64,000 nt of DNA from an uncultured beta proteobacterium (GCA_903823025.1 CAIJRK010000087.1:23718-87717), one strand, 5' to 3'. Shown: positions 1-9,347, counted from the first letter of the stretch. Made by a program: numbers and translations. The notes: generated by a model not told the origin, from the sequence alone.

Positions 1-1
1 C

Positions 2-1357
2 ATTGGGGCCACGACATTTACCGAGTACCGGGGCATCTTTGAAAAAGATGCGGCGCTATCACGGCGCTTCCAGAAAGTCGATGTGGTCGAGCCTACGATT
101 GAACAAACTGTAGAAATCCTGAAAGGCCTGAAATCTCGTTTTGAAGAGCACCACAATGTCAAATACGCGGTTGCTGCCTTGCAGGCTGCGGCAGAGTTGA
201 GTGCCAAGTACATCAATGACCGTCATTTGCCGGACAAAGCCATTGATGTCATTGACGAGGCGGGCGCTGCACAACGTATTTTGCCGCCGTCCAAACGCAA
301 GAAAATTATCAGCAAGACCGAGGTTGAAGAGATCGTGGCAAAAATTGCCCGCATTCCTCCTGCCAATGTCTCCAACGATGATCGCGGCAAACTCAAGACG
401 CTGGAGCGTGATCTCAAGAACGTGGTGTTTGGTCAGGATAAGGCCATTGACATGCTGGCGTCTGCCGTGAAGATGGCGCGTTCAGGCCTGGGCAAAGGCG
501 ATAAGCCGATTGGTTCGTTCCTGTTCAGCGGCCCAACGGGCGTTGGCAAGACCGAGGCGGCCAAACAGTTGGCCTACATCATGGGCATTGACCTGATTCG
601 TTTTGACATGAGCGAATACATGGAGCAGCACGCGGTTAGCCGCTTGATTGGTGCACCTCCAGGCTATGTGGGGTTTGACCAAGGTGGTTTGCTGACCGAA
701 GCCATTACCAAGAAACCGCATTGCGTTTTGTTGCTTGATGAAATCGAAAAAGCGCATCCAGCCATTTTCAATGTGCTGCTTCAAGTGATGGATCACGGCA
801 CTTTGACGGACAACAATGGGCGTAAAGCTGATTTCCGCAACGTCATCATCATCATGACGACCAATGCGGGGGCCGAGTCCATGAACAAAACAGTCATGGG
901 GTTCACCAATATCCGCGAAGCCGGTGATGAAATGGCTGACATCAAACGTTTGTTCACCCCTGAGTTCCGTAATCGCCTGGATTCGGTGGTCAGCTTCAAA
1001 GCGCTGGATGAAGTGGTCATCATGCGTGTGGTTGACAAGTTCTTGCTGCAGCTCGAAGCCCAGTTGGCTGACAAGAAAGTTGATGTCACTTTCACCGATA
1101 AGCTGCGTAAACACCTGGCCAAGAAGGGTTTTGATCCGCTCATGGGTGCACGTCCGATGCAACGCCTGATTCAGGACACGATTCGTCGTGCACTGGCCGA
1201 TGAGTTGCTCTTTGGTCGCTTGACCGATGGCGGTCACTTGACGGTGGATCTCGATGACAAGGACGAAAGTAAAACCGAGGTGTTGCTTGAAATTCACCCC
1301 CTGACGAAGAAAGAGGGAAAACCCAAGCCTGAGGCCCAAGTCGCAACCGCAGGCTAA
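2..1357 (+). CDS. clpA: ATP-dependent Clp protease ATP-binding subunit ClpA (3' part)
   Basis: This is the C-terminal 451 residues of ClpA; the reading frame is open to the left edge, so the gene starts outside the window. ClpA is the AAA+ unfoldase that feeds substrates to ClpP in the cytosol. Visible parts are the end of the first AAA+ domain, then the complete second AAA+ domain with a Walker A GPTGVGKT near nt 530-553, a Walker B LLLDEIEKAH, and the D2-small domain with GARPMQR near the end. The tail is Lys-rich and longer than the core needs. The order of motifs distinguishes it from ClpB, because there is no long middle coiled coil. A bidirectional terminator follows 29 bases later. Confidence 0.97.
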   Translation: MGATTFTEYRGIFEKDAALSRRFQKVDVVEPTIEQTVEILKGLKSRFEEHHNVKYAVAALQAAAELSAKYINDRHLPDKAIDVIDEAGAAQRILPPSKRKKIISKTEVEEIVAKIARIPPANVSNDDRGKLKTLERDLKNVVFGQDKAIDMLASAVKMARSGLGKGDKPIGSFLFSGPTGVGKTEAAKQLAYIMGIDLIRFDMSEYMEQHAVSRLIGAPPGYVGFDQGGLLTEAITKKPHCVLLLDEIEKAHPAIFNVLLQVMDHGTLTDNNGRKADFRNVIIIMTTNAGAESMNKTVMGFTNIREAGDEMADIKRLFTPEFRNRLDSVVSFKALDEVVIMRVVDKFLLQLEAQLADKKVDVTFTDKLRKHLAKKGFDPLMGARPMQRLIQDTIRRALADELLFGRLTDGGHLTVDLDDKDESKTEVLLEIHPLTKKEGKPKPEAQVATAG

Positions 1358-1385
1358 AAGCACCAGCGAGACAGGCCAAAACTAA

Positions 1386-1422
1386 AAAGGGCGCAGATGG
1401 AATCAATCCATCTGCGCCCTTT
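1386..1422 (-). terminator. Bidirectional Rho-independent terminator between clpA and the iron-binding protein gene
   Basis: A perfect 16-bp inverted repeat (1386-1401 with 1407-1422, arm AAAGGGCGCAGATGGA) has a 5-base loop. On the minus strand it is followed by TTTTTAGTTTT, a good U-tract, so it ends the gene at 1441-2484 well. On the plus strand the tail is TTTAAT, which is weaker but adequate for clpA. Confidence 0.88.
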
Positions 1423-1440
1423 AATCCGTCCAGGTTTCCT

Positions 1441-2484
1441 TTATTTGAAGCCGACGCGATCCAGCATTTGCTGAACCTTGACTTGGTTCATGCCTACCGC
1501 ACTGATTGGAATAGTTTCGGTCTTGAAACTGCCACCCGTCATCGCCTGTAAGGCCGGGTTGTTGATTTTGATGCCTTTCGTTGCTGGCCACTCGTTGTTG
1601 CCGTTCGCAAAATGCTCTTGTGCTGACGCACTCGCTAAATATTCCAGAAATTTAATCGCGTTAGCTGGATTCTTGGCATTCATTGCCACCGCCCCGCCCG
1701 CCACATTAACGTGTGTGCCCCAAGTCGATTGATTGGGGAAAACAACGCCAACCCGATCCATGATGGCTTTGTCCTCAGGCTTGTCCGAGCGCATGATGCG
1801 CGCCAGATAGTAAGAGTTGGTGACGGCAACACCGCATTCACCGGCGGCAACCGCCTTGATCTGATCCGTGTCGCCGCCTCTGGGCGAGCGGGCCATGTTG
1901 TCAACCATTCCTTTGAGCCAAGCTTCTGTTTTTGGCTCGCCTAGATGCTCAAGCACGGCGCCAAATAAAGACAGGTTATAGGGATGTGAGCCTGAACGAA
2001 TGCAAAGTTTGCCTTTGTTTTTGGGGTCACCCAGTTCTTCATAGGTGTCAACGTCGGTTTTTTGAATTTTAACCTTGTTGTACACAATTACGCGGGCACG
2101 GGTTGAAAAGCCGAACCAGGGTGAGGCACCATCAGCGGTGGGTTTTCCGCGTAGTTGTGCGGGAATTGCCTCGTTCAATATTTTGGAATTAATAGGTTGA
2201 AACAGTCCCTCTACTTCACCTTTCCATAAACGCGAAGCGTCCACCATCAAAATAATGTCGGCAGGCGAGGCCGTCCCTTCGGCCTTCAGACGGGCGAGAA
2301 TGCCGGCATCATCCGAATCAACCCGGTTAATTTTGATGCCGGTGGTCTGGCTGAATTGGCTGTAAAGCGCCTCATCGGTCGGGTAATGGCGCGCAGAATA
2401 AATATTGAGAACCTGGTCTTGCGCTGATGCTGCCGCGCACGCGAGCAAAATGGTGCAGGCAATGGGAATATGTTTTTTGAGCAT
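1441..2484 (-). CDS. Periplasmic Fe(3+)-binding protein of an ABC transporter (FbpA/FutA type)
   Basis: This 347-residue protein is predicted to bind ferric iron in the periplasm and hand it to an inner-membrane ABC importer. It opens with a classic signal peptide (MLKKHIPIACTILLACAAASAQ) and continues with NIYSARHYPTDEALY, typical of the family. The paired tyrosines of TNSYYLARI are the usual iron ligands. I chose the ATG at 2484 because it has an AAAGG ribosome site 8 bases upstream and begins the signal peptide; the frame is open a further 19 codons. No permease or ATPase gene adjoins it, so it is an orphan binding protein here. A Fur-like site lies in its upstream region. Confidence 0.9.
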   Translation of the reverse strand: MLKKHIPIACTILLACAAASAQDQVLNIYSARHYPTDEALYSQFSQTTGIKINRVDSDDAGILARLKAEGTASPADIILMVDASRLWKGEVEGLFQPINSKILNEAIPAQLRGKPTADGASPWFGFSTRARVIVYNKVKIQKTDVDTYEELGDPKNKGKLCIRSGSHPYNLSLFGAVLEHLGEPKTEAWLKGMVDNMARSPRGGDTDQIKAVAAGECGVAVTNSYYLARIMRSDKPEDKAIMDRVGVVFPNQSTWGTHVNVAGGAVAMNAKNPANAIKFLEYLASASAQEHFANGNNEWPATKGIKINNPALQAMTGGSFKTETIPISAVGMNQVKVQQMLDRVGFK

Positions 2485-2525
2485 GTTGTGGCCTTTTATC
2501 AATGATGCAATTATCTTAACGCAAA

Positions 2526-2540
2526 CGCGAATTATTCTCA
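2526..2540 (-). promoter_or_regulatory. Candidate Fur box upstream of the iron-binding protein gene
   Basis: Read on the minus strand, TGAGAATAATTCGCG matches the 7-1-7 Fur pattern TGATAATNATTATCA at 10 of 14 positions. It lies 42-56 bases upstream of the iron-binding protein start and also just in front of the divergent patatin gene. A second partial ATTATC hexamer lies at about 2510-2515. Iron control is an inference from motif and gene function. Confidence 0.45.
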
Positions 2541-2549
2541 ATTAAAAGT

Positions 2550-3455
2550 ATGAAATTTTCTAAATTCAATTATTTTTTAACATTGGTCAGTGCTTTTTTT
2601 ATGGTCGGTTGTGCCTCTGTTTCTGTGCCCATCCGGCAAATTGATGCGCCTCCTGCGGTTCAGATCATCCCTAAAAAACCTCTCAAAATAGGGTTGGCTT
2701 TAGGTGGTGGCGCTGCCCGTGGTTTCGCCCATATTGGGGTGATTCAAGTGCTGGAAGAAGCGGGTATTCATCCTGATTTGGTGGTTGGAACTTCGGCAGG
2801 CAGTCTGGTCGCCGCCTTTTACGCCAGTGGGAAAACGGGGACGCAATTGCAAAAAATAGCTGAAACCATGGAGGAGGCAACGTTTGCCGATTGGACCCTG
2901 CCTATTTTTAGTCGAGGCATGTTGCGGGGTGAAGCTTTTGCGCGTTATGTGAGCGCGCAAGTCAATGGTCGGCTGATTGAAGGTATGTCCTTGCCGTTGG
3001 GGATTGTGGCAACAGACCTCAACAGTGGACAGGGAATTTTGTTCCAGCGGGGCGATACAGCTACTGCGGTGCGGGCTTCAAGTGCTGTTCCTGCGTTGTT
3101 TCAGCCCGTCAAAATATCAGGACGCGAGTATGTCGATGGCGGATTGGTCTCGCCCGTGCCAGTGCGTTATGCCCGCCAAATGGGGGCGGATTTGATCATT
3201 GCCGTTGATATATCCAACGCGCCAGAAAGCAACGCAGCCAACGATACTTTGCAAATTTTGATGCAAACGTTTTCAATCATGGGAAAAAGCATCAACAACT
3301 TTGAGTTGCGCGATGCGGAGGTGGTGGTGCGTCCGCTATTGCGCGACATTGCGAGTTCTGATTTTGGGGCACGGCGTCGCTCCATTGAGGCAGGTCGGGT
3401 CGCCATGCAGGCCATGCTGCCGCAGTTGCGCGCCGCAATCAAGCGTCAAAATTAA
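2550..3455 (+). CDS. Patatin-like phospholipase family lipoprotein (RssA-like)
   Basis: This 301-residue serine hydrolase of the patatin family probably acts on lipids at the cell envelope. It begins with a lipoprotein signal peptide ending in the lipobox VGCA, so the mature protein should be lipidated at Cys21. The oxyanion-hole motif GGGAARG, the nucleophile elbow GTSAG and the catalytic-dyad DGG (YVDGGLVSP) are all present, so the enzyme looks intact. It is transcribed divergently from the iron-binding protein gene with only 65 bases between the starts. The ATG follows an AT-rich stretch with no strong Shine-Dalgarno site. The substrate is unknown. Confidence 0.9.
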   Translation: MKFSKFNYFLTLVSAFFMVGCASVSVPIRQIDAPPAVQIIPKKPLKIGLALGGGAARGFAHIGVIQVLEEAGIHPDLVVGTSAGSLVAAFYASGKTGTQLQKIAETMEEATFADWTLPIFSRGMLRGEAFARYVSAQVNGRLIEGMSLPLGIVATDLNSGQGILFQRGDTATAVRASSAVPALFQPVKISGREYVDGGLVSPVPVRYARQMGADLIIAVDISNAPESNAANDTLQILMQTFSIMGKSINNFELRDAEVVVRPLLRDIASSDFGARRRSIEAGRVAMQAMLPQLRAAIKRQN

Positions 3456-3463
3456 GAGATTTT

Positions 3464-4609
3464 TTAACCGATTAGTCGTCCGTCGGCTGTGACCATGGTC
3501 TGTGTGACGTACGCGCCACTTCGTCCCTTGGCATTGAAGCTCACGCGAAAACCTTTCATATCAACGGTTTGACGCTGCTGAAAGGCCTGCAAAGTCGTTT
3601 GTCGAGTTGGCAAGCCCGCGACTGTTTTTAAAATTTCGCCGGTGTAAGCGGCGGCAATGTAGCCTGCCAAACTTTGGGGGGTGGGTGGTTCATCAAAAAA
3701 TCGGGCCAGCGCTGCACGGTAGTTTCTGACCACAGGCAAGGCCGCGTTGACCATAGGAACAACTTGCGTTGCCATCACTGGCGTCAGACGCGAAGCGCCC
3801 ATTTGCATCAAGGTTTGCAGGTTGACATCGGCGGTGGCAATGATGTAGCGCTGACGTGCCTGCGTTTGAATACCCTGCGTCAACTGAACCAGTTCAGGGG
3901 TGCCGCCGATAAACAGCAAAATCCGGGGCGTATGCGTGCCCAGACGACGACCCAGTTCAACCAGATCGCCCGTTGATTGGTATGACATTAGCTTGATCTT
4001 CAAGGCGGCGCTGGCCAGTTCGACATCATTTCGGTACAGCACAAATTCTTGTGCCGACGCATAGACGGCACCAATTTCAACCACACTCATGACCGATAGT
4101 GAGGCCAGTGCTTGTGCTATTTGGTCCTGACGAGCCGCAAAAATTGGAAATGTGCGGCTATCTCCATCTAAATTTGAATTCAGTAGCCAAGGTGCGACGT
4201 GGGCGATGTCGTATTGATCGCGCTGCAGCAAGGCGACGAGGTCGCTGGCGACTCGCTCGCCTGCCGTGCCTGATAGCGCCATGCAATTAGGCATTTTTTT
4301 GACTGATTCAAAAGCGACTTGCAGACTGGCCGCGCTGCCGTCAACTTCCAGAACCCGGTGTTGGACAAGGCGCCCATGGATGCCGCCTTGGGCATTGATG
4401 TCTTGCCAGGCGGCGCGTGATCCGATCAAAAAATCTCTGGCTACATCGATCTGGCTCGCCGTGTTATCCACAATCTGAGCGACAACCAGTGCGCGTGACG
4501 CACCCGATAAATTTTCTTGCTGGGACCAGACGGATGTTGCCAAACCGGCGGCCAGCCCGATCCCGCTTTGCAGGACACGGCGACGGTTCAATATTGACGG
4601 ATGAGTCAT
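3464..4609 (-). CDS. Tat-exported ABC-type substrate-binding protein, branched-chain amino acid (LivK/periplasmic binding type I) family
   Basis: This 381-residue protein has the type I periplasmic-binding fold of the Leu/Ile/Val receptor family; 'AQGGIHGRLVQ' and 'AYTGEILKTV' are typical. The N-terminus (ILNRRRVLQSG followed by a hydrophobic stretch) looks like a twin-arginine signal. I chose the ATG at 4609, which starts that signal; the longer frame would begin with TTG. No permease or ATPase genes adjoin it, so it is an orphan receptor. A Pho box on the same strand, 55-72 bases upstream, suggests that phosphate starvation induces it. Its ligand cannot be read from the sequence; it could equally be a urea- or amide-type receptor. 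Confidence 0.85.
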   Translation of the reverse strand: MTHPSILNRRRVLQSGIGLAAGLATSVWSQQENLSGASRALVVAQIVDNTASQIDVARDFLIGSRAAWQDINAQGGIHGRLVQHRVLEVDGSAASLQVAFESVKKMPNCMALSGTAGERVASDLVALLQRDQYDIAHVAPWLLNSNLDGDSRTFPIFAARQDQIAQALASLSVMSVVEIGAVYASAQEFVLYRNDVELASAALKIKLMSYQSTGDLVELGRRLGTHTPRILLFIGGTPELVQLTQGIQTQARQRYIIATADVNLQTLMQMGASRLTPVMATQVVPMVNAALPVVRNYRAALARFFDEPPTPQSLAGYIAAAYTGEILKTVAGLPTRQTTLQAFQQRQTVDMKGFRVSFNAKGRSGAYVTQTMVTADGRLIG

Positions 4610-4663
4610 TAATTCAATGCGGGGGTTTGAGTGTGGAAACAACGTTAAGCGTAGTTTTTAAAA

Positions 4664-4681
4664 GTGACATCCTCATGACCA
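4664..4681 (-). promoter_or_regulatory. Pho box facing the orphan substrate-binding protein gene
   Basis: On the minus strand TGGTCAT and ATGTCAC are separated by 4 bases, the spacing of a PhoB dimer site (11-bp repeat). Ten bases further downstream lies TACGCT (4648-4653), a possible -10 element, which is where a PhoB-dependent -10 is expected. The first half-site is one base from consensus. Confidence 0.6.
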
Positions 4682-4724
4682 CGGCGCGATCTGCCTTCTT
4701 GACGAATGTCATTTGGATATAAAA

Positions 4725-4758
4725 ATGTCACATCATTGTCACAAAATGTTCTTATATT
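4725..4758 (+). promoter_or_regulatory. Pho box and -10 of the pstS promoter
   Basis: ATGTCACATCATTGTCAC (4725-4742) contains two TGTCAC half-sites 11 bases apart, the PhoB consensus arrangement. After exactly 10 bases comes TATATT (4753-4758), a good -10. A further ATGTCAT half-site lies at 4706-4712. This is a class II PhoB promoter in which the Pho box replaces the -35. Confidence 0.88.
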
Positions 4759-4805
4759 TAGCGAGGTTCACAGGTGAACATTCATTCAACCCAAAAGGAA
4801 TTCCG

Positions 4806-5849
4806 ATGAAAACCAGTTTCAAAATTGCGTTGATCAGCATGGCAAGTGTCGCCTCTCTGTCATACGCCAGCTTGGCCAGTGCGCAGCAAATCACCGGCGC
4901 GGGCGCCAGCTTTCCAGCGCCCCTGTATTCAAAATGGGCGGCTGAATATAACAAAGCTACCGGCGTTAGGGTCAACTATCAGTCCGTGGGTTCGGGCGCT
5001 GGCATCAAGCAAATTGATTCTAAAACCGTTGATTTTGGCGCCTCGGATATGCCGCAAACTGACGAAGTTCTCAAAGCAAAAGGGCAGATTCAATTTCCAG
5101 CGGTGATTGGAGGCACTGTGCCGGTAGTCAATATCAAAGGGATTGCACCTGGCCAAATGAAACTCGATGGTCAAGTGCTGGGTGATATTTACCTAGGCAA
5201 AATCACCAATTGGAATGATGCGGCCATTAAAGCGCTGAACCCCGGTTTGGCGCTGCCTGATGCCACCATCGCCCCGGTTCGCCGGGCAGATGGTTCTGGC
5301 ACCACGTTTAACTTCACCAATTATCTGAGCCGTGTCCATCCTGAATGGAAAGCCAAAGTGGGCGAAGGCACAGCCGTGAACTGGCCGGTCGGTGCGGGTG
5401 GCAAGGGTAACGAAGGCGTGGCCGCTTTTGTGGGCAGACTGCCCAACTCGATTGGCTATGTTGAATACTCGTATGTCAAACAAAACAAAATGACTTACGC
5501 ACTGATGAAAAACAAAGACGGCGTATTTGTGTCTCCAAACGATGATTCGTTCAAAGCGGCTGCCGCTGGCGCTGACTGGAACAAGTCTTTCTATCAGCTC
5601 ATTACCGACCAGCCTGGCAAAAACGCATGGCCTATTTCAACCGCGACCTTCATCATGGTGCACCTGAAACAAGACAAGCCTGCCAATGCTGCTGAAGTGT
5701 TTAAGTTCTTTGACTGGGCCTATAAAAGCGGTGCCCCAAGCGCTACGGCATTGGATTACGTGCCCATGCCAGACAACGTGATTGGGTCGATTGAAAAAGC
5801 CTGGAGCCAAGTCACGGACGCTTCCGGCAAGCCAATTGCCTGGAAATAA
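4806..5849 (+). CDS. pstS: Phosphate ABC transporter, periplasmic phosphate-binding protein PstS
   Basis: This 347-residue phosphate receptor delivers inorganic phosphate to PstCA. It has a Sec signal peptide ending ASAQQ, then ITGAGASFPAPLYSKW, the standard mature start. Phosphate ligands include the TGAGASF loop, the GSGAGI loop and RADGSGTTFNFTNYL. I chose the ATG at 4806 because an AAAAGGA ribosome site precedes it and the signal peptide starts there; the frame is open 31 codons further up, across the promoter. It is the first gene of the pst-pho operon, with 43 bases to pstC. Confidence 0.97.
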   Translation: MKTSFKIALISMASVASLSYASLASAQQITGAGASFPAPLYSKWAAEYNKATGVRVNYQSVGSGAGIKQIDSKTVDFGASDMPQTDEVLKAKGQIQFPAVIGGTVPVVNIKGIAPGQMKLDGQVLGDIYLGKITNWNDAAIKALNPGLALPDATIAPVRRADGSGTTFNFTNYLSRVHPEWKAKVGEGTAVNWPVGAGGKGNEGVAAFVGRLPNSIGYVEYSYVKQNKMTYALMKNKDGVFVSPNDDSFKAAAAGADWNKSFYQLITDQPGKNAWPISTATFIMVHLKQDKPANAAEVFKFFDWAYKSGAPSATALDYVPMPDNVIGSIEKAWSQVTDASGKPIAWK

Positions 5850-5892
5850 GCTGTTTTTAAAACCATAGCGTCGGTATAAAAGGAGTAACCCT

Positions 5893-6924
5893 ATGTCATC
5901 TACACTTCCGGCCAGCAAAGTATCTTTTAACCAAACGACCAGCGCCTCCGGACGTGCTATGACTAATCCTCCTCATTTAAAAAAAGCCCGCTCGGGTCCG
6001 CTCGCTGACCGTATTTTTGGCTGGTTAGCCAAAAGTGCGGCCTACTTCACGTTGTTGATGCTCATCGCGATTTTGGCGTCGCTGACCATCAGCGCCTGGC
6101 CTGCCATCGACAAGTATGGTTTGGGCTTTTTGACCAGTACAACCTGGGATCCGGTCACCGAAGAGTTCGGGGGACTGGTCATGATTTACGGCACCTTGAT
6201 GACCTCGTTCATTGCGTTGCTGATTGCCGTTCCGGTCAGTTTTGGTATTGCCTTGTTTTTGACAGAGTTGTCACCGGCCTGGCTCAAACAACCTTTGGGC
6301 ACAGCCATTGAGCTGCTGGCCGCGATTCCTTCCATCGTCTATGGCATGTGGGGCTTTCTGGTGTTTGGCCCGGTGCTGGCAACCTATGTGCAGCAGCCTT
6401 TGCAATCTCTCTTTGAGGGCGTTCCTTACCTGCAAGCCCTGGTTTCAGGCCCCCCTGTCGGTATCGGCATTTTATCCGCCGGTATTATTTTGGCGATCAT
6501 GATTATTCCGTTCATCGCTGCGGTGATGCGCGATGTGTTTGAGGTCACCCCGACCTTGCTTAAAGAGTCGGCCTACGGGCTGGGCGCTACCACTTGGGAA
6601 GTCGTCTCCAAAGTGGTGCTGCCCTACACCAAGGCAGGCGTGATTGGGGGCATTATGCTGGGCTTGGGTCGCGCTATTGGGGAGACCATGGCGGTGACTT
6701 TTGTCATTGGCAACTTGAATCAACTGGATTCACTCAGCCTGTTTCAGGCCGCCAACAGCATCACTTCGGCCTTGGCCAATGAGTTTGCAGAAGCCGGTGA
6801 AGGCTTGCATCAAGCCGCCTTGATGTACTTGGGTCTGGTCTTGTTCTTTATTACCTTTGTGGTGCTGACCTTGTCCAAAATATTACTCTCCCAACTTAAA
6901 AAGAATGAAGGAGCCAAGACATGA
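5893..6924 (+). CDS. pstC: Phosphate ABC transporter permease PstC
   Basis: This 343-residue inner-membrane permease has about six transmembrane segments. It pairs with PstA to form the phosphate channel. The cytoplasmic N-terminal segment of about 40 residues is followed by the first membrane helix ([16 protein letters not shown]). The ABC-permease EAA loop reads [13 protein letters not shown], and [10 protein letters not shown] is the PstC hallmark. AAGGAG lies 8 bases before the ATG. Its end overlaps the start of pstA by 4 bases, suggesting translational coupling. Confidence 0.97.
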   Translation: MSSTLPASKVSFNQTTSASGRAMTNPPHLKKARSGPLADRIFGWLAKSAAYFTLLMLIAILASLTISAWPAIDKYGLGFLTSTTWDPVTEEFGGLVMIYGTLMTSFIALLIAVPVSFGIALFLTELSPAWLKQPLGTAIELLAAIPSIVYGMWGFLVFGPVLATYVQQPLQSLFEGVPYLQALVSGPPVGIGILSAGIILAIMIIPFIAAVMRDVFEVTPTLLKESAYGLGATTWEVVSKVVLPYTKAGVIGGIMLGLGRAIGETMAVTFVIGNLNQLDSLSLFQAANSITSALANEFAEAGEGLHQAALMYLGLVLFFITFVVLTLSKILLSQLKKNEGAKT

Positions 6925-7805
6925 CCAGCGGTGAACTTTTGTTGCAGGCTGCCGCCTTGGATCGGGTTCGTCAAACCCGATATAACCAGCGCAAATTTGT
7001 TAATCGGCTGGCACTGACCTTGTCCCTGCTTGCCATGGCTTTTGGTTTGTTCTGGCTGTTCTGGATTTTGTTCGACACAGTGCGCTTGGGTATTGAGGGT
7101 CTGACCATGGACACCTTGACTCAAATGACGCCACCCCCTAACGATGCAGGGGGTCTGGCAAACGCCATTTATGGTTCGTTTTTAATGGTGATGCTGGCCG
7201 CCTTTGTAGGAACCCCGATTGGGGTGATGGCGGGCATTTACCTCGCCGAGTTTGAAACCAAAGGCTGGCTTTCTTCGACAACGCGTTTTGTCAATGACAT
7301 TTTATTGTCGGCACCCTCAATTGTGATTGGGCTGTTTGTGTACGCTGTGGTGGTGGCGCAATTCAAGACCTTCTCTGGCTATGCCGGCATTTTGGCGCTA
7401 GCCCTGATTGTTATTCCCGTGGTTATTCGCACGACTGAAAATATGCTGCAACTGGTGCCACCGGGTCTGCGCGAAGCCGCTTACGCATTAGGCGCACCCA
7501 AGTGGAAGGTTATTTTAAGCATCACCTTGCGGGCGGCTCGTGCCGGTGTGGTGACTGGTATTTTGTTGGCCGTAGCCCGCATTGCTGGTGAAACAGCGCC
7601 GCTGTTATTTACGGCCTTGAACAACCAGTTTTGGACCTCTAGCCTGGGCGAACCGATGGCAAGTTTGCCAGTCACAATTTTCAAATTCGCCATGAGTCCT
7701 TATGAAAATTGGCAAAAGTTGGCTTGGGCCGGCGTGTTCCTTATCACGATAGGTGTTTTGGCTCTCAATATTTTGGCTCGGGTTTTAACCCGCAGCAAAA
7801 TCTGA
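6921..7805 (+). CDS. pstA: Phosphate ABC transporter permease PstA
   Basis: This 294-residue second permease of the high-affinity phosphate importer has six predicted membrane helices. Family marks are [15 protein letters not shown] in the first periplasmic loop, GIYLAEF, the EAA loop [13 protein letters not shown] and [14 protein letters not shown]. It starts inside the last codons of pstC (ATGA overlap) and is followed after 36 bases by pstB. Length and motifs are normal. Confidence 0.97.
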   Translation: MTSGELLLQAAALDRVRQTRYNQRKFVNRLALTLSLLAMAFGLFWLFWILFDTVRLGIEGLTMDTLTQMTPPPNDAGGLANAIYGSFLMVMLAAFVGTPIGVMAGIYLAEFETKGWLSSTTRFVNDILLSAPSIVIGLFVYAVVVAQFKTFSGYAGILALALIVIPVVIRTTENMLQLVPPGLREAAYALGAPKWKVILSITLRAARAGVVTGILLAVARIAGETAPLLFTALNNQFWTSSLGEPMASLPVTIFKFAMSPYENWQKLAWAGVFLITIGVLALNILARVLTRSKI

Positions 7806-7841
7806 GCGAACCACAACTAAAGACAAGAGAAAAGATTAAAC

Positions 7842-8624
7842 ATGAATGCTGTTGTTACCGCCACCTTGGAGAAATCAAAAATCTCCGTCAAAAATCTTAA
7901 TTTTTATTACGGTAAGTTTCACGCACTTAAAAATATCAATCTGGAAATTCCAGAAAATAAAGTGACCGCTTTTATCGGTCCATCAGGCTGTGGCAAGTCA
8001 ACGCTGTTGCGTGTTTTTAATCGTATGTTTGAGTTGTATCCCGAGCAGCGCGCTGAGGGTGAAATTCTGCTTGATGGTGAAAATCTGTTGACCAGTAAGA
8101 AAGACGTCGCTCTGTTGCGAGCCAAAGTGGGCATGGTTTTTCAGAAACCTACGCCTTTTCCGATGTCAATTTTTGACAACATTGCCTTTGGTGTGAAACT
8201 GTTTGAGTCGCTCAATACGTCCGATATGGAAGAGCGCGTGGAGTGGGCTTTACGCAAAGCAGCCCTGTGGGGCGAGGTTAAAGACAAGCTTAACCAAAGT
8301 GGCTCCAGCCTCTCGGGCGGACAGCAGCAGCGTCTTTGCATTGCGCGTGGTATCGCTATCAAGCCAGAAGTGCTGCTTTTGGATGAACCATGTTCAGCAC
8401 TTGACCCGATTTCAACCGCCAAAGTCGAAGAGTTGATTGTGGAACTCAAAAGTGACTACACCGTCGTGATCGTGACACACAACATGCAGCAGGCCGCCCG
8501 TTGCAGTGATTACACTGCCTATATGTACTTGGGAGACTTGATGGAGTTTGGTTCGACTGAACAGATGTTCTTCAAGCCCACCCGTAAAGAAACTGAAGAT
8601 TACATCACCGGCCGATTTGGTTAA
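7842..8624 (+). CDS. pstB: Phosphate ABC transporter ATP-binding protein PstB
   Basis: This 260-residue ATPase powers PstCA. Walker A is GPSGCGKST, the signature is [14 protein letters not shown] and Walker B is [12 protein letters not shown], followed by the switch His in [25 protein letters not shown] in the Q-loop region is characteristic of PstB as against other ABC ATPases. The stop codon sits inside a three-fold 6-bp repeat that also supplies the ribosome site of phoU. Confidence 0.97.
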   Translation: MNAVVTATLEKSKISVKNLNFYYGKFHALKNINLEIPENKVTAFIGPSGCGKSTLLRVFNRMFELYPEQRAEGEILLDGENLLTSKKDVALLRAKVGMVFQKPTPFPMSIFDNIAFGVKLFESLNTSDMEERVEWALRKAALWGEVKDKLNQSGSSLSGGQQQRLCIARGIAIKPEVLLLDEPCSALDPISTAKVEELIVELKSDYTVVIVTHNMQQAARCSDYTAYMYLGDLMEFGSTEQMFFKPTRKETEDYITGRFG

Positions 8625-8638
8625 GGTTAAGGTTAAGG
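8619..8638 (+). repeat. Short tandem repeat (GGTTAA x3) at the pstB-phoU junction
   Basis: Three copies of GGTTAA plus a terminal GG span the pstB stop codon and the AAGG that serves as ribosome site of phoU, 8 bases before its ATG. Gain or loss of a unit would leave PstB unchanged, because the stop is in the first unit. Confidence 0.8.
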
Positions 8639-8645
8639 AAACAAC

Positions 8646-9347
8646 ATGCCCGAAAAACATCTCTCTACCCAGTTCGACACTGAACTCAGTGCGGTCTCTA
8701 CCCGCGTTATGGAACTTGGCGGGCTGGTTGAGTCGCAGATCCGTCAGGCGATTTATGCGCTGTCCCAGTTCAGTGTTGATGTGGCAAACGAGGTCACCGC
8801 GACTGAGTCCCGCGTCAATGCAATGGAGATTGACATTGACCGCGAGTTGTCCAGCATCATTGCGCGCCGCCAGCCCACGGCGGTTGATTTGCGATTGTTA
8901 ATTGCAATTTCAAAAGCAACGGCCAATCTGGAACGTGTCGGTGATGAAGCCGAAAAAATTGCACGCATGGTGCGCTCCATCATCAACAGTGGCGCGCCAC
9001 GTTCATTGCCTTCGCTGGAGTTGCGTGTCGCCTCTGACTTGGCCTCCGGGCTGCTGCGCAAAGCGCTGGATGCCTTTGCGCGTCTGGATACGGCGGCGGC
9101 GGTTGCCATTTTGAAAGAAGACGATTTGATTGACAAAGAGTTCGATGGTTTTGTTCGCAAGCTGGTGACCTACATGATGGAAGACCCACGCATGATTTCA
9201 CCGAGCCTGGATTTGCTCTTTTTGGCCAAAGCCATTGAGCGCATTGGTGACCATGCCAAAAACATTGCCGAACTCATTATTTATGTCGTCAAAGGCGCTG
9301 ATGTTCGTCACACCACCATGGAACAGATTGAATCTGCGGTGAAATGA
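8646..9347 (+). CDS. phoU: Phosphate signalling complex protein PhoU
   Basis: This 233-residue all-helical protein mediates the negative signal from PstSCAB to PhoR. It contains two PhoU repeats, each a three-helix bundle with the metal-binding E/DxxxD pattern (DRELSSI...VGDEAEKIARM and ERIGDHAKNIAE). It starts MPEKHLSTQFDTEL, typical of beta- and gammaproteobacteria. Its last codon overlaps the phoB start by 4 bases. The operon order pst-phoU-phoB-phoR is compact and complete. Confidence 0.96.
   Translation: MPEKHLSTQFDTELSAVSTRVMELGGLVESQIRQAIYALSQFSVDVANEVTATESRVNAMEIDIDRELSSIIARRQPTAVDLRLLIAISKATANLERVGDEAEKIARMVRSIINSGAPRSLPSLELRVASDLASGLLRKALDAFARLDTAAAVAILKEDDLIDKEFDGFVRKLVTYMMEDPRMISPSLDLLFLAKAIERIGDHAKNIAELIIYVVKGADVRHTTMEQIESAVK

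Noticed and set aside
482..1363. Long minus-strand frame (about 290 codons) opposite clpA
   Set aside because: It lies wholly antisense to a well-supported gene, has no family-like motifs and arises from the GC-biased codon pattern of ClpA.
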